Shown: positions 1 through 9,510, counted from the first letter of the stretch. The stretch is DNA of 64,000 bases from Leifsonia sp. ALI-44-B (GCF_001984125.1 NZ_MTQL01000007.1:372001-436000), one strand, 5' to 3'. The notes: a model not told the origin generated them from the sequence alone. Numbers and translations are program-made.

Positions 1-345
1 CTCCTGGACCTGCCGCACGACCGCGACGACGTCGTCGAGCGGCACCGGGAAGCGGTTGCGCGATCGCGCCCGCCGGTTGTCGGCGGTGTGGGCGGCGCGG
101 CTCAGCGAGGGGCGAACGAGTCGATAGCCCACCGCGGTCGTCGCGATCCCCTCGGCGGCGAGCGCCCGCGCCACCTGATCCGACTCCGGCAGCTCCAGGC
201 TGCCCCGGATGAAACCTCCACCGTGCACCCACACCACGTGCGCGGCCGGGCGCGGATGCCCGGGGTCGACGTATTGCCGAATCGGGACGCCGCCGTGCGG
301 CCCCGGCACGACACTGTCGGTGACCTCGATGCTGTGTTCCCCCAT
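1..345 (-). CDS. alpha/beta hydrolase (HSL-type esterase/lipase), 3' end outside window
   Basis: The first 115 codons are present and the reading frame is open to the window edge. The predicted protein begins MGEHSIEVTDSVVPGPHGGV and carries HGGGF at about residues 42-46, the oxyanion-hole motif of hormone-sensitive-lipase-like alpha/beta hydrolases. The catalytic Ser, Asp and His would lie in the missing part. The start ATG (343-345) is preceded, reading leftward, by TAGGCT and six bases, so the message may be leaderless. It diverges from the next hydrolase. Substrate unknown; small carboxyl esters are likely for the family. Confidence 0.85.
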   Translation of the reverse strand, partial: MGEHSIEVTDSVVPGPHGGVPIRQYVDPGHPRPAAHVVWVHGGGFIRGSLELPESDQVARALAAEGIATTAVGYRLVRPSLSRAAHTADNRRARSRNRFPVPLDDVVAVVRQVQE

Positions 346-395
346 CCGCTCAGCCTATGACGGCGCCGCATTCGACCCCGGCTACCCTTAACAGA

Positions 396-1286
396 ATGCA
401 GAAGAACGCGGGATGCCGGTGGGTCGAGGTTCACGACGACGAGACCGGGGCGCCCTTCCCGGTGTTGGTCATGTATCCGACCGATTCGCGCGAGCAGCCG
501 ACCCAGCTAGGCCCCTACACGGAGAGCGTCGCCCTCGACGCCGAGGTCGCCCCGCCCGCCGATGGTTCGCGGTATCCGCTCGTCGTCCTGTCGCACGGCA
601 ACGGCGGCTCGCCCCTGCTCTACCGTGACCTCGCTGCGGCGCTGGCTCGCGCCGGTTTCGTCGTCGCGGCGCCCACGCATCCGGGCAACAGTATCGGCGA
701 CAACGCCTCCTATGGGCGGGTGGCGAACCTGGTCGACCGGCCGCGACATGTGGTCGAGGTCATTCAGTTCATGCTGAGCGACCCTCGTTTCGCGCCGGTG
801 GTGCGCCCCACGGATGTCGGCCTCATCGGGCATTCGATGGGCGGCTACTCGGTGCTGGCCGCCGCGGGCGCCGTGCCGACGGCTTTCGCGCGCGAAACCG
901 AGTCGGGCGAACCCGAGAAGCTGCACCCGCGCACGAGTCGTCGCGTCGGGGCGCTGGTGTTGCTCGCGCCCGCGACGCCGTGGTTCCAGGAGGAGACGGC
1001 GCTGCGCAATGTGGAGGTGCCGATTCTGCTGATGTCGGGCGAACACGACAAGCACACCCCCGCGTGGCAGGGCGATATTGTGCTCGACGGCGTGCCCGAC
1101 CGTGCGCTCGTGCGGCACGAGATCGTCGAGAACGGCGGCCACTTCTCGTTCCTCACCCCGTTCCCCGAGGTGATGCAGAACGCGAGTTTCCCGCCCTCCC
1201 AAGACCCGTCAGGCTTCGACCGCGAGGCTTTCCACGCCCGCATGAACGCCGACGTCGTCGCCTTCCTCACGGACACCCTCGGCTAG
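396..1286 (+). CDS. alpha/beta hydrolase, dienelactone hydrolase/PAF-acetylhydrolase-like
   Basis: Predicted hydrolase of about 296 residues. LSHGNGGSP provides the oxyanion region, GHSMGG the nucleophilic elbow Ser, and the late SGEHD and NGGHFSF segments fit the catalytic Asp and His. The pattern resembles predicted dienelactone hydrolases and bacterial platelet-activating-factor acetylhydrolase-like enzymes. No signal peptide is seen, so it is probably cytoplasmic. I chose ATG 396 because TACCCT lies seven bases upstream, as in leaderless actinobacterial messages; an in-frame ATG at 357 would add 13 residues but has no ribosome binding site. The 3' end overlaps the convergent ROK kinase gene by 78 bases. 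Confidence 0.8.
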   Translation: MQKNAGCRWVEVHDDETGAPFPVLVMYPTDSREQPTQLGPYTESVALDAEVAPPADGSRYPLVVLSHGNGGSPLLYRDLAAALARAGFVVAAPTHPGNSIGDNASYGRVANLVDRPRHVVEVIQFMLSDPRFAPVVRPTDVGLIGHSMGGYSVLAAAGAVPTAFARETESGEPEKLHPRTSRRVGALVLLAPATPWFQEETALRNVEVPILLMSGEHDKHTPAWQGDIVLDGVPDRALVRHEIVENGGHFSFLTPFPEVMQNASFPPSQDPSGFDREAFHARMNADVVAFLTDTLG

Positions 1287-2300
1287 ATCGGGCTGCGCCG
1301 ACTGCAGCTCGGCCGCACCCCGGGGTGCCACGTCGCACGCCCGGTGCACCAGGGCCGCGGCACCGACCAATGGGCCGTCTCCCGCAAGACCCGTCGGTCG
1401 GATCGTGACGGCGGAGGCGTAGGGGAACAGCGCGCTCTCTGCCGCCGCCGCCCGCACCAAGTCGATGTAGTCGGGCGCCACATTCGCGAACCCGCCACCG
1501 ATGGCGACCGCCTCGAGATCGAGCAGGGTTGTCACATTACTGATCGCCAACCCGACGGCTTCGGCCGACCGCCGCACGGCGGCTCTCGCTATGGGGTCGC
1601 CGTCTGCGTACGACGCGGCGAGCTGCTCGCCCGTCCGCCCGAGCCAACCTCGGCTCTGAGCCCATGCCACCGTGCGTGGCCCGGCCGCGATGCCCTCGAG
1701 GGTTCCAGAGTCGCTCGGGCCGCCTGCGTCCGCGGGGCGCAGACGCAGCTGGCCGATGTGGCCCGCATTGCCCGACGCACCCGAAACCATGTTCCCATCG
1801 AGGATGATGCCGCCGCCGACGCCGGTGGACACGACGATCGCCATCGAATGGCGGGCACCGCGGTTGGCGCCCCGCCACCGTTCCGCCAGCGCGATGCAGG
1901 TACCGTCGAGACGCAACACCACCGGCACGTCGCGGCTGTCGTCACCCAGCTCTGCCCGGACCGCCCGCGCGACCACGTCGACGACCGGGAACCGATCCAG
2001 AGCGGCCAGATTCTTAGGGGAAACGGCACCCCGCGCCAGGTCGACAGGGCCGGCGGATCCGATGCCGACACCGACGATCCGGGCGCCGCGCGGCGCCGTC
2101 CGCAGCACGTCGACCACCACCCCGACGATGTTGCGTGTCAGCCCGGCGGCATTACCGACTCCACCCGTGGCGGCCCGCGCGGTGCTGCCCGGCACGAGGA
2201 AGCCCTGGTCGTCGACCAATGCCGCAGCCACCTTCGTGCCACCGATGTCGACGGCGAGCGCGAGAGGACTGCCGTGGTGCGAGGGATGAGTCCCGACCAT
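1209..2300 (-). CDS. ROK-family sugar kinase (probable manno- or glucokinase)
   Basis: 363 residues with an N-terminal phosphate-binding DIGGTK motif, a second loop STGVGGG and GHIGQL near the active site, all typical of ROK sugar kinases. Last gene of the mannan operon, starting three bases after the GH5 stop, so phosphorylation of released mannose or glucose is the likely role. Odd points: the family zinc motif CxCGxxGCxE is absent, replaced by a cysteine-free GGPSDSGTLEG stretch, and the C-terminal about 26 codons overlap the convergent hydrolase gene. A repressor role is unlikely because there is no N-terminal HTH. Confidence 0.8.
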   Translation of the reverse strand: MVGTHPSHHGSPLALAVDIGGTKVAAALVDDQGFLVPGSTARAATGGVGNAAGLTRNIVGVVVDVLRTAPRGARIVGVGIGSAGPVDLARGAVSPKNLAALDRFPVVDVVARAVRAELGDDSRDVPVVLRLDGTCIALAERWRGANRGARHSMAIVVSTGVGGGIILDGNMVSGASGNAGHIGQLRLRPADAGGPSDSGTLEGIAAGPRTVAWAQSRGWLGRTGEQLAASYADGDPIARAAVRRSAEAVGLAISNVTTLLDLEAVAIGGGFANVAPDYIDLVRAAAAESALFPYASAVTIRPTGLAGDGPLVGAAALVHRACDVAPRGAAELQSAQPDLAEGVREEGDDVGVHAGVESLAVEA

Positions 2301-2303
2301 GTG

Positions 2304-5129
2304 TCAGCCCGTCCGGCCCCGGCGTCGTCGAGAGGCGGCGATAACGAGGCCCGCTCCGAGAAGGGCTAGTGCGAGGACCCCCAACACTCCCCCGTCCGCA
2401 CCGGAGTTCGCGAGCCGCGCGTCAAGACCCTTGCCAGCGTTGGGCGCTGCGCCTTCGGCCCCGGCAACGCCGGGATCGACGAGGACGGGCGATTCCGTCG
2501 ACGGAGGAGGCGTCGGAGAGGGAGACGGAGTGGGCTCGGTCACGGGTGGCACCACGGCCGCCGGTGCGGCCAGTCGCACATCGTCCACCGACAAGGTCCC
2601 CGCGCCCGCCCCGCCGAGGTAGAACGAGAACTCGGTCACCTGGGTCGGATCGAGCACGCCCTCACCGGCCCAACTCGGCGGCGCGAAGTCGTCGAAGGGG
2701 ATCTCGATCTCGGTCCAGTCGGCGCCCGGCATGGGCACCGTCGCCTCCCAGAACGCGCCACCGGCCACGAATTGCACGCTCAGGTCCTGGTCGGAGCTGC
2801 CTCCGCGCGCCGTGAAGGCGAGCGAGTCGTATCCCCACCAATCATCGGCCGCCGCGAGTTTGTGTGTGACGCCGGCATAGCCGGGGCCCGCCAGGTCGTA
2901 GGTGAACTCCGCAGTCTGCCCGTCCGGGCTGGAGGCATCACCCGCGGGAGCTTCTACCAGCGCACCGGCGATGGCGCCGCCACCCGTGTTGCGCACGTAG
3001 GCCGCGTTCACCGACGCGGCGTCGGCATAGGACTCGAAGTCCTCGATGACGCGATCGGTATCGGGCAGCGGAGCCGCCTCGAACGTCGCCGATCGAGGGT
3101 CGGAGACCGTCTCGCCCGCGCCGTTCACGGCTACGACCGTCCAGACATACGTGGTTCCCGGCGCGAGTTCCACTGCGGGATCGAGCGTCGTGCCCCGCAA
3201 ACCGGTCAGGGCGACGAGCGGTTCGGCGGCACCTTCGGCGCTCAACGTGAAGCGGTAGTACGCCGCATCGGGGGCCTCCGTCCAGACGAAGCGTGGGGTC
3301 GCACGCACACCCTCGGCGCCGTCGGCGGGAGCACTCAACGCGAAGACTCCCGGTGCCGACGTCGGCACCGCGGCGGCCGAGTGCACCGTGACGGATGCCA
3401 GAGCCACTCCGGGCATCAGCGCGACGCGAACGGCGGATGCATCCTCGAACACTCCGGTGTCCACAACGTCGCCCACGCTTGCACCCTGGACGCGCTGCCA
3501 ACCCGCGTCACCGCGACGAACCTCGAGCGAGATGCCGCCGGCAGGGGCGGCTCCGGCCGCGGAACGCACCTGCACGCGGTTGATCCGCTCTCCGGCCCAG
3601 GTGATACTGCCGCCCGATCCGCCGGCGCGGGCGATCGCGCCCCGCGGCGTTCCCTCGAGCACCACGCCGGAGTGTGCGGACGCGAGCGAGAAACTCTGCA
3701 GCGGATCCGCGAGCAGGTTGGCGTCGGCCCCCGGCTGCGCGGTCTCGGAAGCCGGCCCGACAGAGCCGTCGGGCTTCACGGGAACGACCCGGTAGCGCGA
3801 ACCCGGAGCCGGCGCGAGGTCGGTCACGGGTGAGGCTTCGGCCGGGACGGCTCCCGCTCCGAGAGACGTCCACGTGATCCCGTCCGTCGACACCTCGACA
3901 CGGTAGGTGGCGGCCCCTGCCGTCCCGCGCCACGCGATCTCGTTCACCCCGTTGACGTTGTCGACCGATGTGATGTGGGCCTGCCCAAGGGCCAGCGTGC
4001 CCGTCTCGGAGCCGAGCGCGCGGCTGAAGCCCGTGATGGCGGAGACCTGCTCACGCATCTTCCCCGTCGTTCCCGGGTAATGCAGTGTGAAGCCGTCATC
4101 GTGGGGCACGAACCCGCCGCGGTCGTCGTGGCCGAAGAGGGACCACAGCATCATTCCCGAGACGTCGTCGTTCGCAACGAGCGGGTCGAGCAGCGCAGGC
4201 GACGCCGAGTTCGAGCCGTATTCGCCCGCGATGTAGACCTTTCCCGCTGCCACGACCGCTGCCGCATCCGCTGCCACCTTCTGGGCGGTCGGCGGGTAGT
4301 AGTGCACATCGACGATGTCGAGGTCGGCCGAGGCCAACGTATCGGGATCGATGTCGAAGCGGCGGCCGGCCGACACCAGTTGTTCGGGCGCGCGCTCGCG
4401 AATGAAGGCGACCTGTTCGTCGATCCAGGGCAGCGTCATCCCCTCGAGTTCGTTGCCGAGCTCCCAGGCCAGGATGGTCGGGTCAGCCGAATACGGCACG
4501 CCGGTCAGGGCGTTGGTGCGGCCGACGATACGGTCGACGTACTCCTGATAAGCGTCGATAGCTGCACGATCTGTGTAGAAGTCGGCCGATTTCAGGCCCA
4601 GGGGCGTCGTGAAATCCCGGTGCCCGCCGTGGTAGTACTCCCATTCATCGGTCAGAGGCAGAATGAGCCGGATGCCGCGCTCCCCCGCATAGGCGATCGC
4701 GAAGTCTATGGTCGCGAACGCTTCTTCGTTGTAATCGCCGAGGGACGGCATGATGGCGAGCGGGTTGGCGCCGTTCTGACCCGTGGACGTCATCATGTGC
4801 GACCGCAGAACCGTCAGCCCCATCTCGTCGGCCGTATCGATGGCGTCCTTGATGCGGAAGAAGGTCGGATAGTCGACCCCGCCAACGTTCTCGTCGAGTC
4901 CCAACCAGTAAGCGTTCGCCCCGTTGAACCGGAACGGTTGGCCGCCGAGCCGCAGGGCGGCGCCGTCGCGCGTGACGAATTCCGTGTTCTGGGACGTCCA
5001 GTCGCCGGTCGCCGCGCTTGCAGGGGACGCGGGCGCCCCCGCAAGGGTCAGCGCCGTGAGCGATGTCAGGGCGATCGCGCCGGTCGCGACCGCGGCGATC
5101 GCTCTGGTTGTCAGGGTGGGTGGTGTCAT
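2304..5129 (-). CDS. secreted GH5 endo-beta-1,4-mannanase with Fn3-like and CBM modules and a C-terminal wall anchor
   Basis: 941 residues. Order: signal peptide (about 1-40, ending ASPASA), GH5 catalytic domain (about 45-400) with acid/base Glu in WELGNELEG (near 225) and nucleophile in IAGEYG (near 301), Fn3-like repeats, a beta-sandwich CBM11-like module (about 715-870), a Pro/Ser/Thr linker, then LANSG at 906-910, a hydrophobic helix and an Arg-rich tail. The HYYPP and EYG context resembles GH5 subfamily 7 mannanases. Endo-hydrolysis of beta-1,4-mannan outside the cell is the likely role. ATG 5129 is chosen for its AAGGAG site and signal peptide; the frame is open upstream but that extension is low-quality sequence inside the neighbouring gene. 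LANSG is a non-standard sortase signal. Confidence 0.88.
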   Translation of the reverse strand: MTPPTLTTRAIAAVATGAIALTSLTALTLAGAPASPASAATGDWTSQNTEFVTRDGAALRLGGQPFRFNGANAYWLGLDENVGGVDYPTFFRIKDAIDTADEMGLTVLRSHMMTSTGQNGANPLAIMPSLGDYNEEAFATIDFAIAYAGERGIRLILPLTDEWEYYHGGHRDFTTPLGLKSADFYTDRAAIDAYQEYVDRIVGRTNALTGVPYSADPTILAWELGNELEGMTLPWIDEQVAFIRERAPEQLVSAGRRFDIDPDTLASADLDIVDVHYYPPTAQKVAADAAAVVAAGKVYIAGEYGSNSASPALLDPLVANDDVSGMMLWSLFGHDDRGGFVPHDDGFTLHYPGTTGKMREQVSAITGFSRALGSETGTLALGQAHITSVDNVNGVNEIAWRGTAGAATYRVEVSTDGITWTSLGAGAVPAEASPVTDLAPAPGSRYRVVPVKPDGSVGPASETAQPGADANLLADPLQSFSLASAHSGVVLEGTPRGAIARAGGSGGSITWAGERINRVQVRSAAGAAPAGGISLEVRRGDAGWQRVQGASVGDVVDTGVFEDASAVRVALMPGVALASVTVHSAAAVPTSAPGVFALSAPADGAEGVRATPRFVWTEAPDAAYYRFTLSAEGAAEPLVALTGLRGTTLDPAVELAPGTTYVWTVVAVNGAGETVSDPRSATFEAAPLPDTDRVIEDFESYADAASVNAAYVRNTGGGAIAGALVEAPAGDASSPDGQTAEFTYDLAGPGYAGVTHKLAAADDWWGYDSLAFTARGGSSDQDLSVQFVAGGAFWEATVPMPGADWTEIEIPFDDFAPPSWAGEGVLDPTQVTEFSFYLGGAGAGTLSVDDVRLAAPAAVVPPVTEPTPSPSPTPPPSTESPVLVDPGVAGAEGAAPNAGKGLDARLANSGADGGVLGVLALALLGAGLVIAASRRRRGRTG

Positions 5130-5166
5130 CGTGGGCTCCTTCGTCCAGCGGTGAAAACGTCGGGGC

Positions 5167-7674
5167 TCAGCGCCAGTCGGCGACGAGCTGGTTGGCCGTG
5201 CGCACGACGCGTGGCGAGGCGAGCGCCGAAGCATCCACCTCGGCGTCGAGCAGCACATGGAACGTGTGCGTCTCGCCGGGCAGTAGCGTGACGAGCATGT
5301 CGTCGACCACAGCCTCGGGCGACACCTTGTCGACGAGCAGGGCCAGGTCGCGCAGCAACACATCGGCGGTCACCGTCACGGCGTAGCCGTCCGATACGCG
5401 CTCGACCTCGACACGCGGGCTGGATGCCTCGATCGACGAGTCCCGGCATTCGGTGTAGAACCAGAATGCGCGGTCGCCGCCGACCGTCGCCATGAGCACC
5501 TCGCCCGCGGGGTCGGTGGCCTGCGCGACATCCGTCGGCACCTCGATCGACGTCGAGGAGCGCGGTTCGAGGGCCAGGGCAGCGGTCGAGGTGGCCAGCA
5601 CGGTGCCGTCGAAAGCGAAACGGGTGATCTCGACCGTGTCCACCCAGGCATCCGGCCCGTCGTTGACCACCGAGACGACAAGCGAGCTACCGTCACGCGG
5701 CTGGATGGTGACGAGCCGGTCGGCGTAGACATGCTTCAGGGCATAGAGCAACGGTTTAGCGCGGCCGTAGCCGTCCACCGCAGCCCACGACGTCACAGGC
5801 CAGCAGTCGTTCAGTTGCCAGACCACCGTGCCCATGCACCGAGGACTGAGCGACCGGAAGTGTTCGATGGCGTAGGTGACCGCGTTGGCCTGGTTCAGCG
5901 ACATGGCCCAGTGCCAATCCTCCGTGTCGTCGGGCAACGGCAGGTGCGCGACGAGACCGTCGGTGAGCTTGTCGTTGCCGTCGGTCGCCTTCTGGTGCGC
6001 GATCATGCCGGGCGATTCGGGGGTGAGCGGAATGTCCGAGATTGCTCGTTCGATCGTCGACCACGTGGCCGGCCCCTGCCAGCCGAATTCGGCGACGAAC
6101 CTCGGCGAGACGTCGCGGTACGCCGGATAGTCCACGCGGTTCCAGTGCTCCCACAGGTGCACCGAGCCGTGGTCGGGGTCGTTGGCGGGAATGTCGATGC
6201 TGCCCGACCAGGGTGACCCCGCCGTGTAGGCGCGGCCCGGGTCGAGTTCGGAGACCAGCCGCGGGAGGAGGTCGAGGTAATAGCCGAGCCCCCACGTGCG
6301 ACCCTGCAGACGTTTGCCCCAACCCCACTCCTCGAAGCCCCAGATGTTCTCGTTATTGCCGTTCCAGAGCACGAGGCTCGGATGCGGCATCAATCGGGTG
6401 ATGTTGTCGCGCGCCTCGGCCTCGACCTCACTCCAGAGCGGCTCCTCCTCGGCGTAGCTCGCGCAGGCGAACAGGAAGTCTTGCCACACCATGATGCCGC
6501 GCTCGTCGCACAGCTCGTAGAAGTCGTCGCTTTCGTAGTAGCCACCGCCCCAGATCCGAAGCAGGTTCATATTGGCGGTCTCGGCCTGATCGAGGCGGGC
6601 GCTCAGGCGCGCGCGGTCGACGCGCGTCACGAACGCGTCGTCGGGAATCCAGTTCGCACCACGCACCCAGACCGGCTGGCCGTTCACGATGAAGCGGAAT
6701 GAGGTTCCTTCGGCATCCGGTTCGAGTTCGACGACGACGGTGCGAAAACCGATGCGCAGGGCGCGGATGTCGAGCTCCGTGCCGTCGGCCAGCGCCCCGT
6801 CGACAACCCGCACGGTCAGGTCGTAGAGCGGCTGCTCGCCGAAGCCCCGCGGCCACCACAGGTCGACGTCATCCACCACGAGCTCGACGGCAACCGACGA
6901 CACACCACCCTCGGGGACCGCTCCGGTGATCGGCACCTCGGCGCGGACTCCCGCCACCTCGGCGACGACCGTCACGGCGCGATCATCCGACCGTTCGACA
7001 TCGACCTGCACCGACACGTGACCACGCGCGGGCGCATCGACCGTCACGATCGGGCGCACGGCCCCCAGACGCGCGCCCTGCCACGACTGCAACGTCACGG
7101 CCTTCCAGATGCCGGCCGACGCAGCATCCAGCCCCCAGTCCCACCCGAAATTGCAGGCGGCCTTGCGGATGGCGTTGAACGGGTGAAAGTACGTGTGCGG
7201 GCGGTAGCCGATGTCGAGGCTGGCCTGATCGGCGAAGGCGACGGGCGACCCGAAGCGCACGACCAACTCGTTGTCGCCCTCGACCAGCAGGTCCGCGACC
7301 GGCAGACGGTAGGTGCGGTGCTGGTTGCGCGTCGACGCGACCTTCTGGCCGTTGAGCAGCACCGTTGCGACCGTGTCGAGGCCCTCGAAAACCAGATCGT
7401 GGCGGTCGCGGCCGTCAGCATGCCACTCGAACGTGGTGCGGTACTCCCAATCGCATTCGCCGATCCACGTGACCTTCTGCTCGTTGCGGTCGAGATAGGG
7501 GTCGGGGATGAGCCCGGCCTCGAGCAGATCGGTGTGCACGAGACCCGGAACGCGCGCGGGGACCGAGACATCCCTCAGGTCGGCGGGCACCGGGCCCCGC
7601 AAAGCCCGCAGCGACCAACCGTCATGCAGGGTGCGCGTGGTCACGGTGGACAGGTCGGCGGTGGTGAGGGTCAT
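5167..7674 (-). CDS. GH2 beta-mannosidase
   Basis: 835 residues without signal peptide, so intracellular. N-terminal sugar-binding-like and Ig-like domains are followed by the TIM barrel; acid/base Glu is in WNGNNENIWG (near residue 441) and the nucleophile in VAEFGWQG (near 529), the pattern of GH2 beta-mannosidases (WNGNNE is diagnostic compared with beta-galactosidases). It would release mannose from imported manno-oligosaccharides. The start ATG overlaps the stop of the upstream permease by four bases (ATGA) and has an AGGAG site, indicating coupled translation. GH5 follows after 37 bases. Confidence 0.92.
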   Translation of the reverse strand: MTLTTADLSTVTTRTLHDGWSLRALRGPVPADLRDVSVPARVPGLVHTDLLEAGLIPDPYLDRNEQKVTWIGECDWEYRTTFEWHADGRDRHDLVFEGLDTVATVLLNGQKVASTRNQHRTYRLPVADLLVEGDNELVVRFGSPVAFADQASLDIGYRPHTYFHPFNAIRKAACNFGWDWGLDAASAGIWKAVTLQSWQGARLGAVRPIVTVDAPARGHVSVQVDVERSDDRAVTVVAEVAGVRAEVPITGAVPEGGVSSVAVELVVDDVDLWWPRGFGEQPLYDLTVRVVDGALADGTELDIRALRIGFRTVVVELEPDAEGTSFRFIVNGQPVWVRGANWIPDDAFVTRVDRARLSARLDQAETANMNLLRIWGGGYYESDDFYELCDERGIMVWQDFLFACASYAEEEPLWSEVEAEARDNITRLMPHPSLVLWNGNNENIWGFEEWGWGKRLQGRTWGLGYYLDLLPRLVSELDPGRAYTAGSPWSGSIDIPANDPDHGSVHLWEHWNRVDYPAYRDVSPRFVAEFGWQGPATWSTIERAISDIPLTPESPGMIAHQKATDGNDKLTDGLVAHLPLPDDTEDWHWAMSLNQANAVTYAIEHFRSLSPRCMGTVVWQLNDCWPVTSWAAVDGYGRAKPLLYALKHVYADRLVTIQPRDGSSLVVSVVNDGPDAWVDTVEITRFAFDGTVLATSTAALALEPRSSTSIEVPTDVAQATDPAGEVLMATVGGDRAFWFYTECRDSSIEASSPRVEVERVSDGYAVTVTADVLLRDLALLVDKVSPEAVVDDMLVTLLPGETHTFHVLLDAEVDASALASPRVVRTANQLVADWR

Positions 7675-8495
7675 TTCGTTGCTCCTGAGGTGAGGCCGTT
7701 GTAGATGTAGCGCTGAAGAAAGAGGAAGGCCAAGAGGGTGGGGATGATGACGAGGATCGTTCCGGCGGCGATGACCTGCCACTGCGAGCCGAACGGGCCC
7801 ATGAAGCGGAAGAGCGAGGTCGAGATCACCCCGAGCTCCTGCGACGGCATATAGAGGAACGGGATGTAGAACTCGTTGTAGATGGCGATGCCCTTGATGA
7901 TGATCACGGTGGCGATCGCGGGCTTCAAGAGCGGCAGGATGACGCGCCAATAGATGGTGAAACGGTTCGCGCCGTCGAGCATGGCCGCCTCGTCGAGTGA
8001 GACGGGGATGGACGACATGAACTGCAGGAAGATGTAGATCGCCACGATGTCGGTGCCGGCGAACAACAGGATGGCGGCGCCGCGCGTGTTAAAGAGGTCG
8101 AGCGCCGAGATCACCTGGAACGTGGCCACCTGGGTGGTCACGGACGGCACGAGGGTGGCCAGAAGGAACAGTCCGAGCACGAGCTTGCGGCCGCGGAACC
8201 GGAAGCGGTCGACCGCGTAGGCCGCCATCGTGCCGATCAAGATGGTGCCGGCCACCGATACCACCAGGATGATACCGGTGTTGATGAATCCCATCACCAT
8301 GCCACCCTGCGAGAACGCGGTTGCGAAGTTCTCGAAGTTGAGCCAGTTCGACGGCGGGGTGAGCGGGCCGGTGGTGCGCTGCTCCTGGTCGGTCTTGAAG
8401 GCCAGCATGAAGATCGTGACGAGGGGCACGATCGCGAACAGGCTGGCGACGATGAGCGATAGGTACTTGAGGGTCGTGGCGACGGCGCTCTTCAC
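7671..8495 (-). CDS. sugar ABC transporter permease, MalG type
   Basis: 274 residues, six predicted membrane helices and the EAA loop near the middle (SLDEAAMLDGANRF). This is the second inner-membrane subunit of a CUT1-type importer; with the adjacent permease and binding protein it would import manno-oligosaccharides for the downstream mannosidase. Four-base overlaps on both sides show tight translational coupling. No ATPase gene lies in the operon. Confidence 0.9.
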   Translation of the reverse strand: MKSAVATTLKYLSLIVASLFAIVPLVTIFMLAFKTDQEQRTTGPLTPPSNWLNFENFATAFSQGGMVMGFINTGIILVVSVAGTILIGTMAAYAVDRFRFRGRKLVLGLFLLATLVPSVTTQVATFQVISALDLFNTRGAAILLFAGTDIVAIYIFLQFMSSIPVSLDEAAMLDGANRFTIYWRVILPLLKPAIATVIIIKGIAIYNEFYIPFLYMPSQELGVISTSLFRFMGPFGSQWQVIAAGTILVIIPTLLAFLFLQRYIYNGLTSGATK

Positions 8496-9430
8496 GATTC
8501 ATCCCCTCTCTCATCGGGGAACACCCGACGCTGGACCGCCGTGATGACGAGGACGATGATGAGCAGGACCACGGCCATGGCCGAGGCGAGGCCGACCTTC
8601 GAGAACTTGAACGCCGTATTCACCGTTTGAATCACGAACGTCTCGGAGCCGTTGGCGCCGCCCGTCATGATGTAGGGCATCTCGAAGGCCGAGAGGGCAC
8701 CGGCGATGGCGAGGATGAACGACAACCCGAGGATGCGTCGGATGCTCGGCAGGATGATGAACCGGAACTTGTGCCACGAGTTAGCTCCGTCGAGATCGGC
8801 CGCCTCGTACTGTTCGGCCGGAACGGACTGGATGGCCCCCAGGAAGAGCACGAAGTTGAGGCCCATGTAGCGCCACACCGACGTGCCGGCCAGCGAGATG
8901 TTCACGAGCGACGGGTCGCCCAGCCACTGGCCCGGGTCGTGGATGCCGACGGCCGCGAGCAGCGCGTCGAGGGTTCCGCCCGGCCGGAAGAAGTAGAGGA
9001 AGACCAGGCCGATCGCCACACCATTGATGAGGTAGGGGAAGAAGATCACGCCCTTGAAAAGGTTGCGGAAGCGGGTCTTGAAGCTCAGAAGGGTGGCGAA
9101 GTACAGCGCCAGCACGAGCTGCGCGACGGCGCCCGCCAGGTAGTACAGGCTCACGAAGAAGACCTGGAAGATCTCGGGCTGGGTGAAGATCTGGACGAAG
9201 TTGCCGAAACCGACGAACTCCTTCTCGGGGTCGAGGCCGTCCCACGACGTGAGGCTGTACCAGAACATGTTGCCGACGGGGATATAAGTCAGCACGATGA
9301 GGAAGGCCAACGGGATGATGAGGAACAGCCAGGGTGTCGTGCCCGAGCCGGTCAGCCGGTTGCGGCGGCGCGACGAGATCGGAGCGAGCGCGCGGGCGGT
9401 CAGGGCAAGATCGCCCTTGAGTGTGGACAT
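8492..9430 (-). CDS. sugar ABC transporter permease, MalF type
   Basis: 312 residues. Six core membrane helices and the EAA loop (QYEAADLDGANSW) place it as the first permease of a CUT1 importer. ATG 9430 is chosen because it lies just after the intercistronic hairpin and begins MSTLKGDL; the longer open frame upstream would read through that hairpin. It overlaps the next permease by four bases. Partner of the binding protein encoded upstream. Confidence 0.88.
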   Translation of the reverse strand: MSTLKGDLALTARALAPISSRRRNRLTGSGTTPWLFLIIPLAFLIVLTYIPVGNMFWYSLTSWDGLDPEKEFVGFGNFVQIFTQPEIFQVFFVSLYYLAGAVAQLVLALYFATLLSFKTRFRNLFKGVIFFPYLINGVAIGLVFLYFFRPGGTLDALLAAVGIHDPGQWLGDPSLVNISLAGTSVWRYMGLNFVLFLGAIQSVPAEQYEAADLDGANSWHKFRFIILPSIRRILGLSFILAIAGALSAFEMPYIMTGGANGSETFVIQTVNTAFKFSKVGLASAMAVVLLIIVLVITAVQRRVFPDERGDES

Positions 9431-9460
9431 GCGTCTACCTTCGATTCGTTCGATGGTTGA

Positions 9461-9494
9461 CGCCGTGGCCCCGCCACGCTGCGGGGCCACGGCG
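9461..9494 (-). promoter_or_regulatory. 14-bp perfect stem-loop between binding-protein and permease genes
   Basis: Arms 9461-9474 and 9481-9494 are exact reverse complements around a six-base loop. There is no clear T-tract. In malE-type operons such hairpins protect the 3' end of the binding-protein message or partly stop transcription, giving more binding protein than permease; that role here is inferred from position. Confidence 0.75.
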
Positions 9495-9510
9495 CTTCGT
9501 GTGGAGGGCG

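Noticed and set aside
7675-7950. N-terminal extension of the GH2 gene
   Set aside because: The extra 92 codons are His/Arg-rich shadow of the permease gene; the ATG at 7674 with AGGAG and ATGA overlap is the real start.
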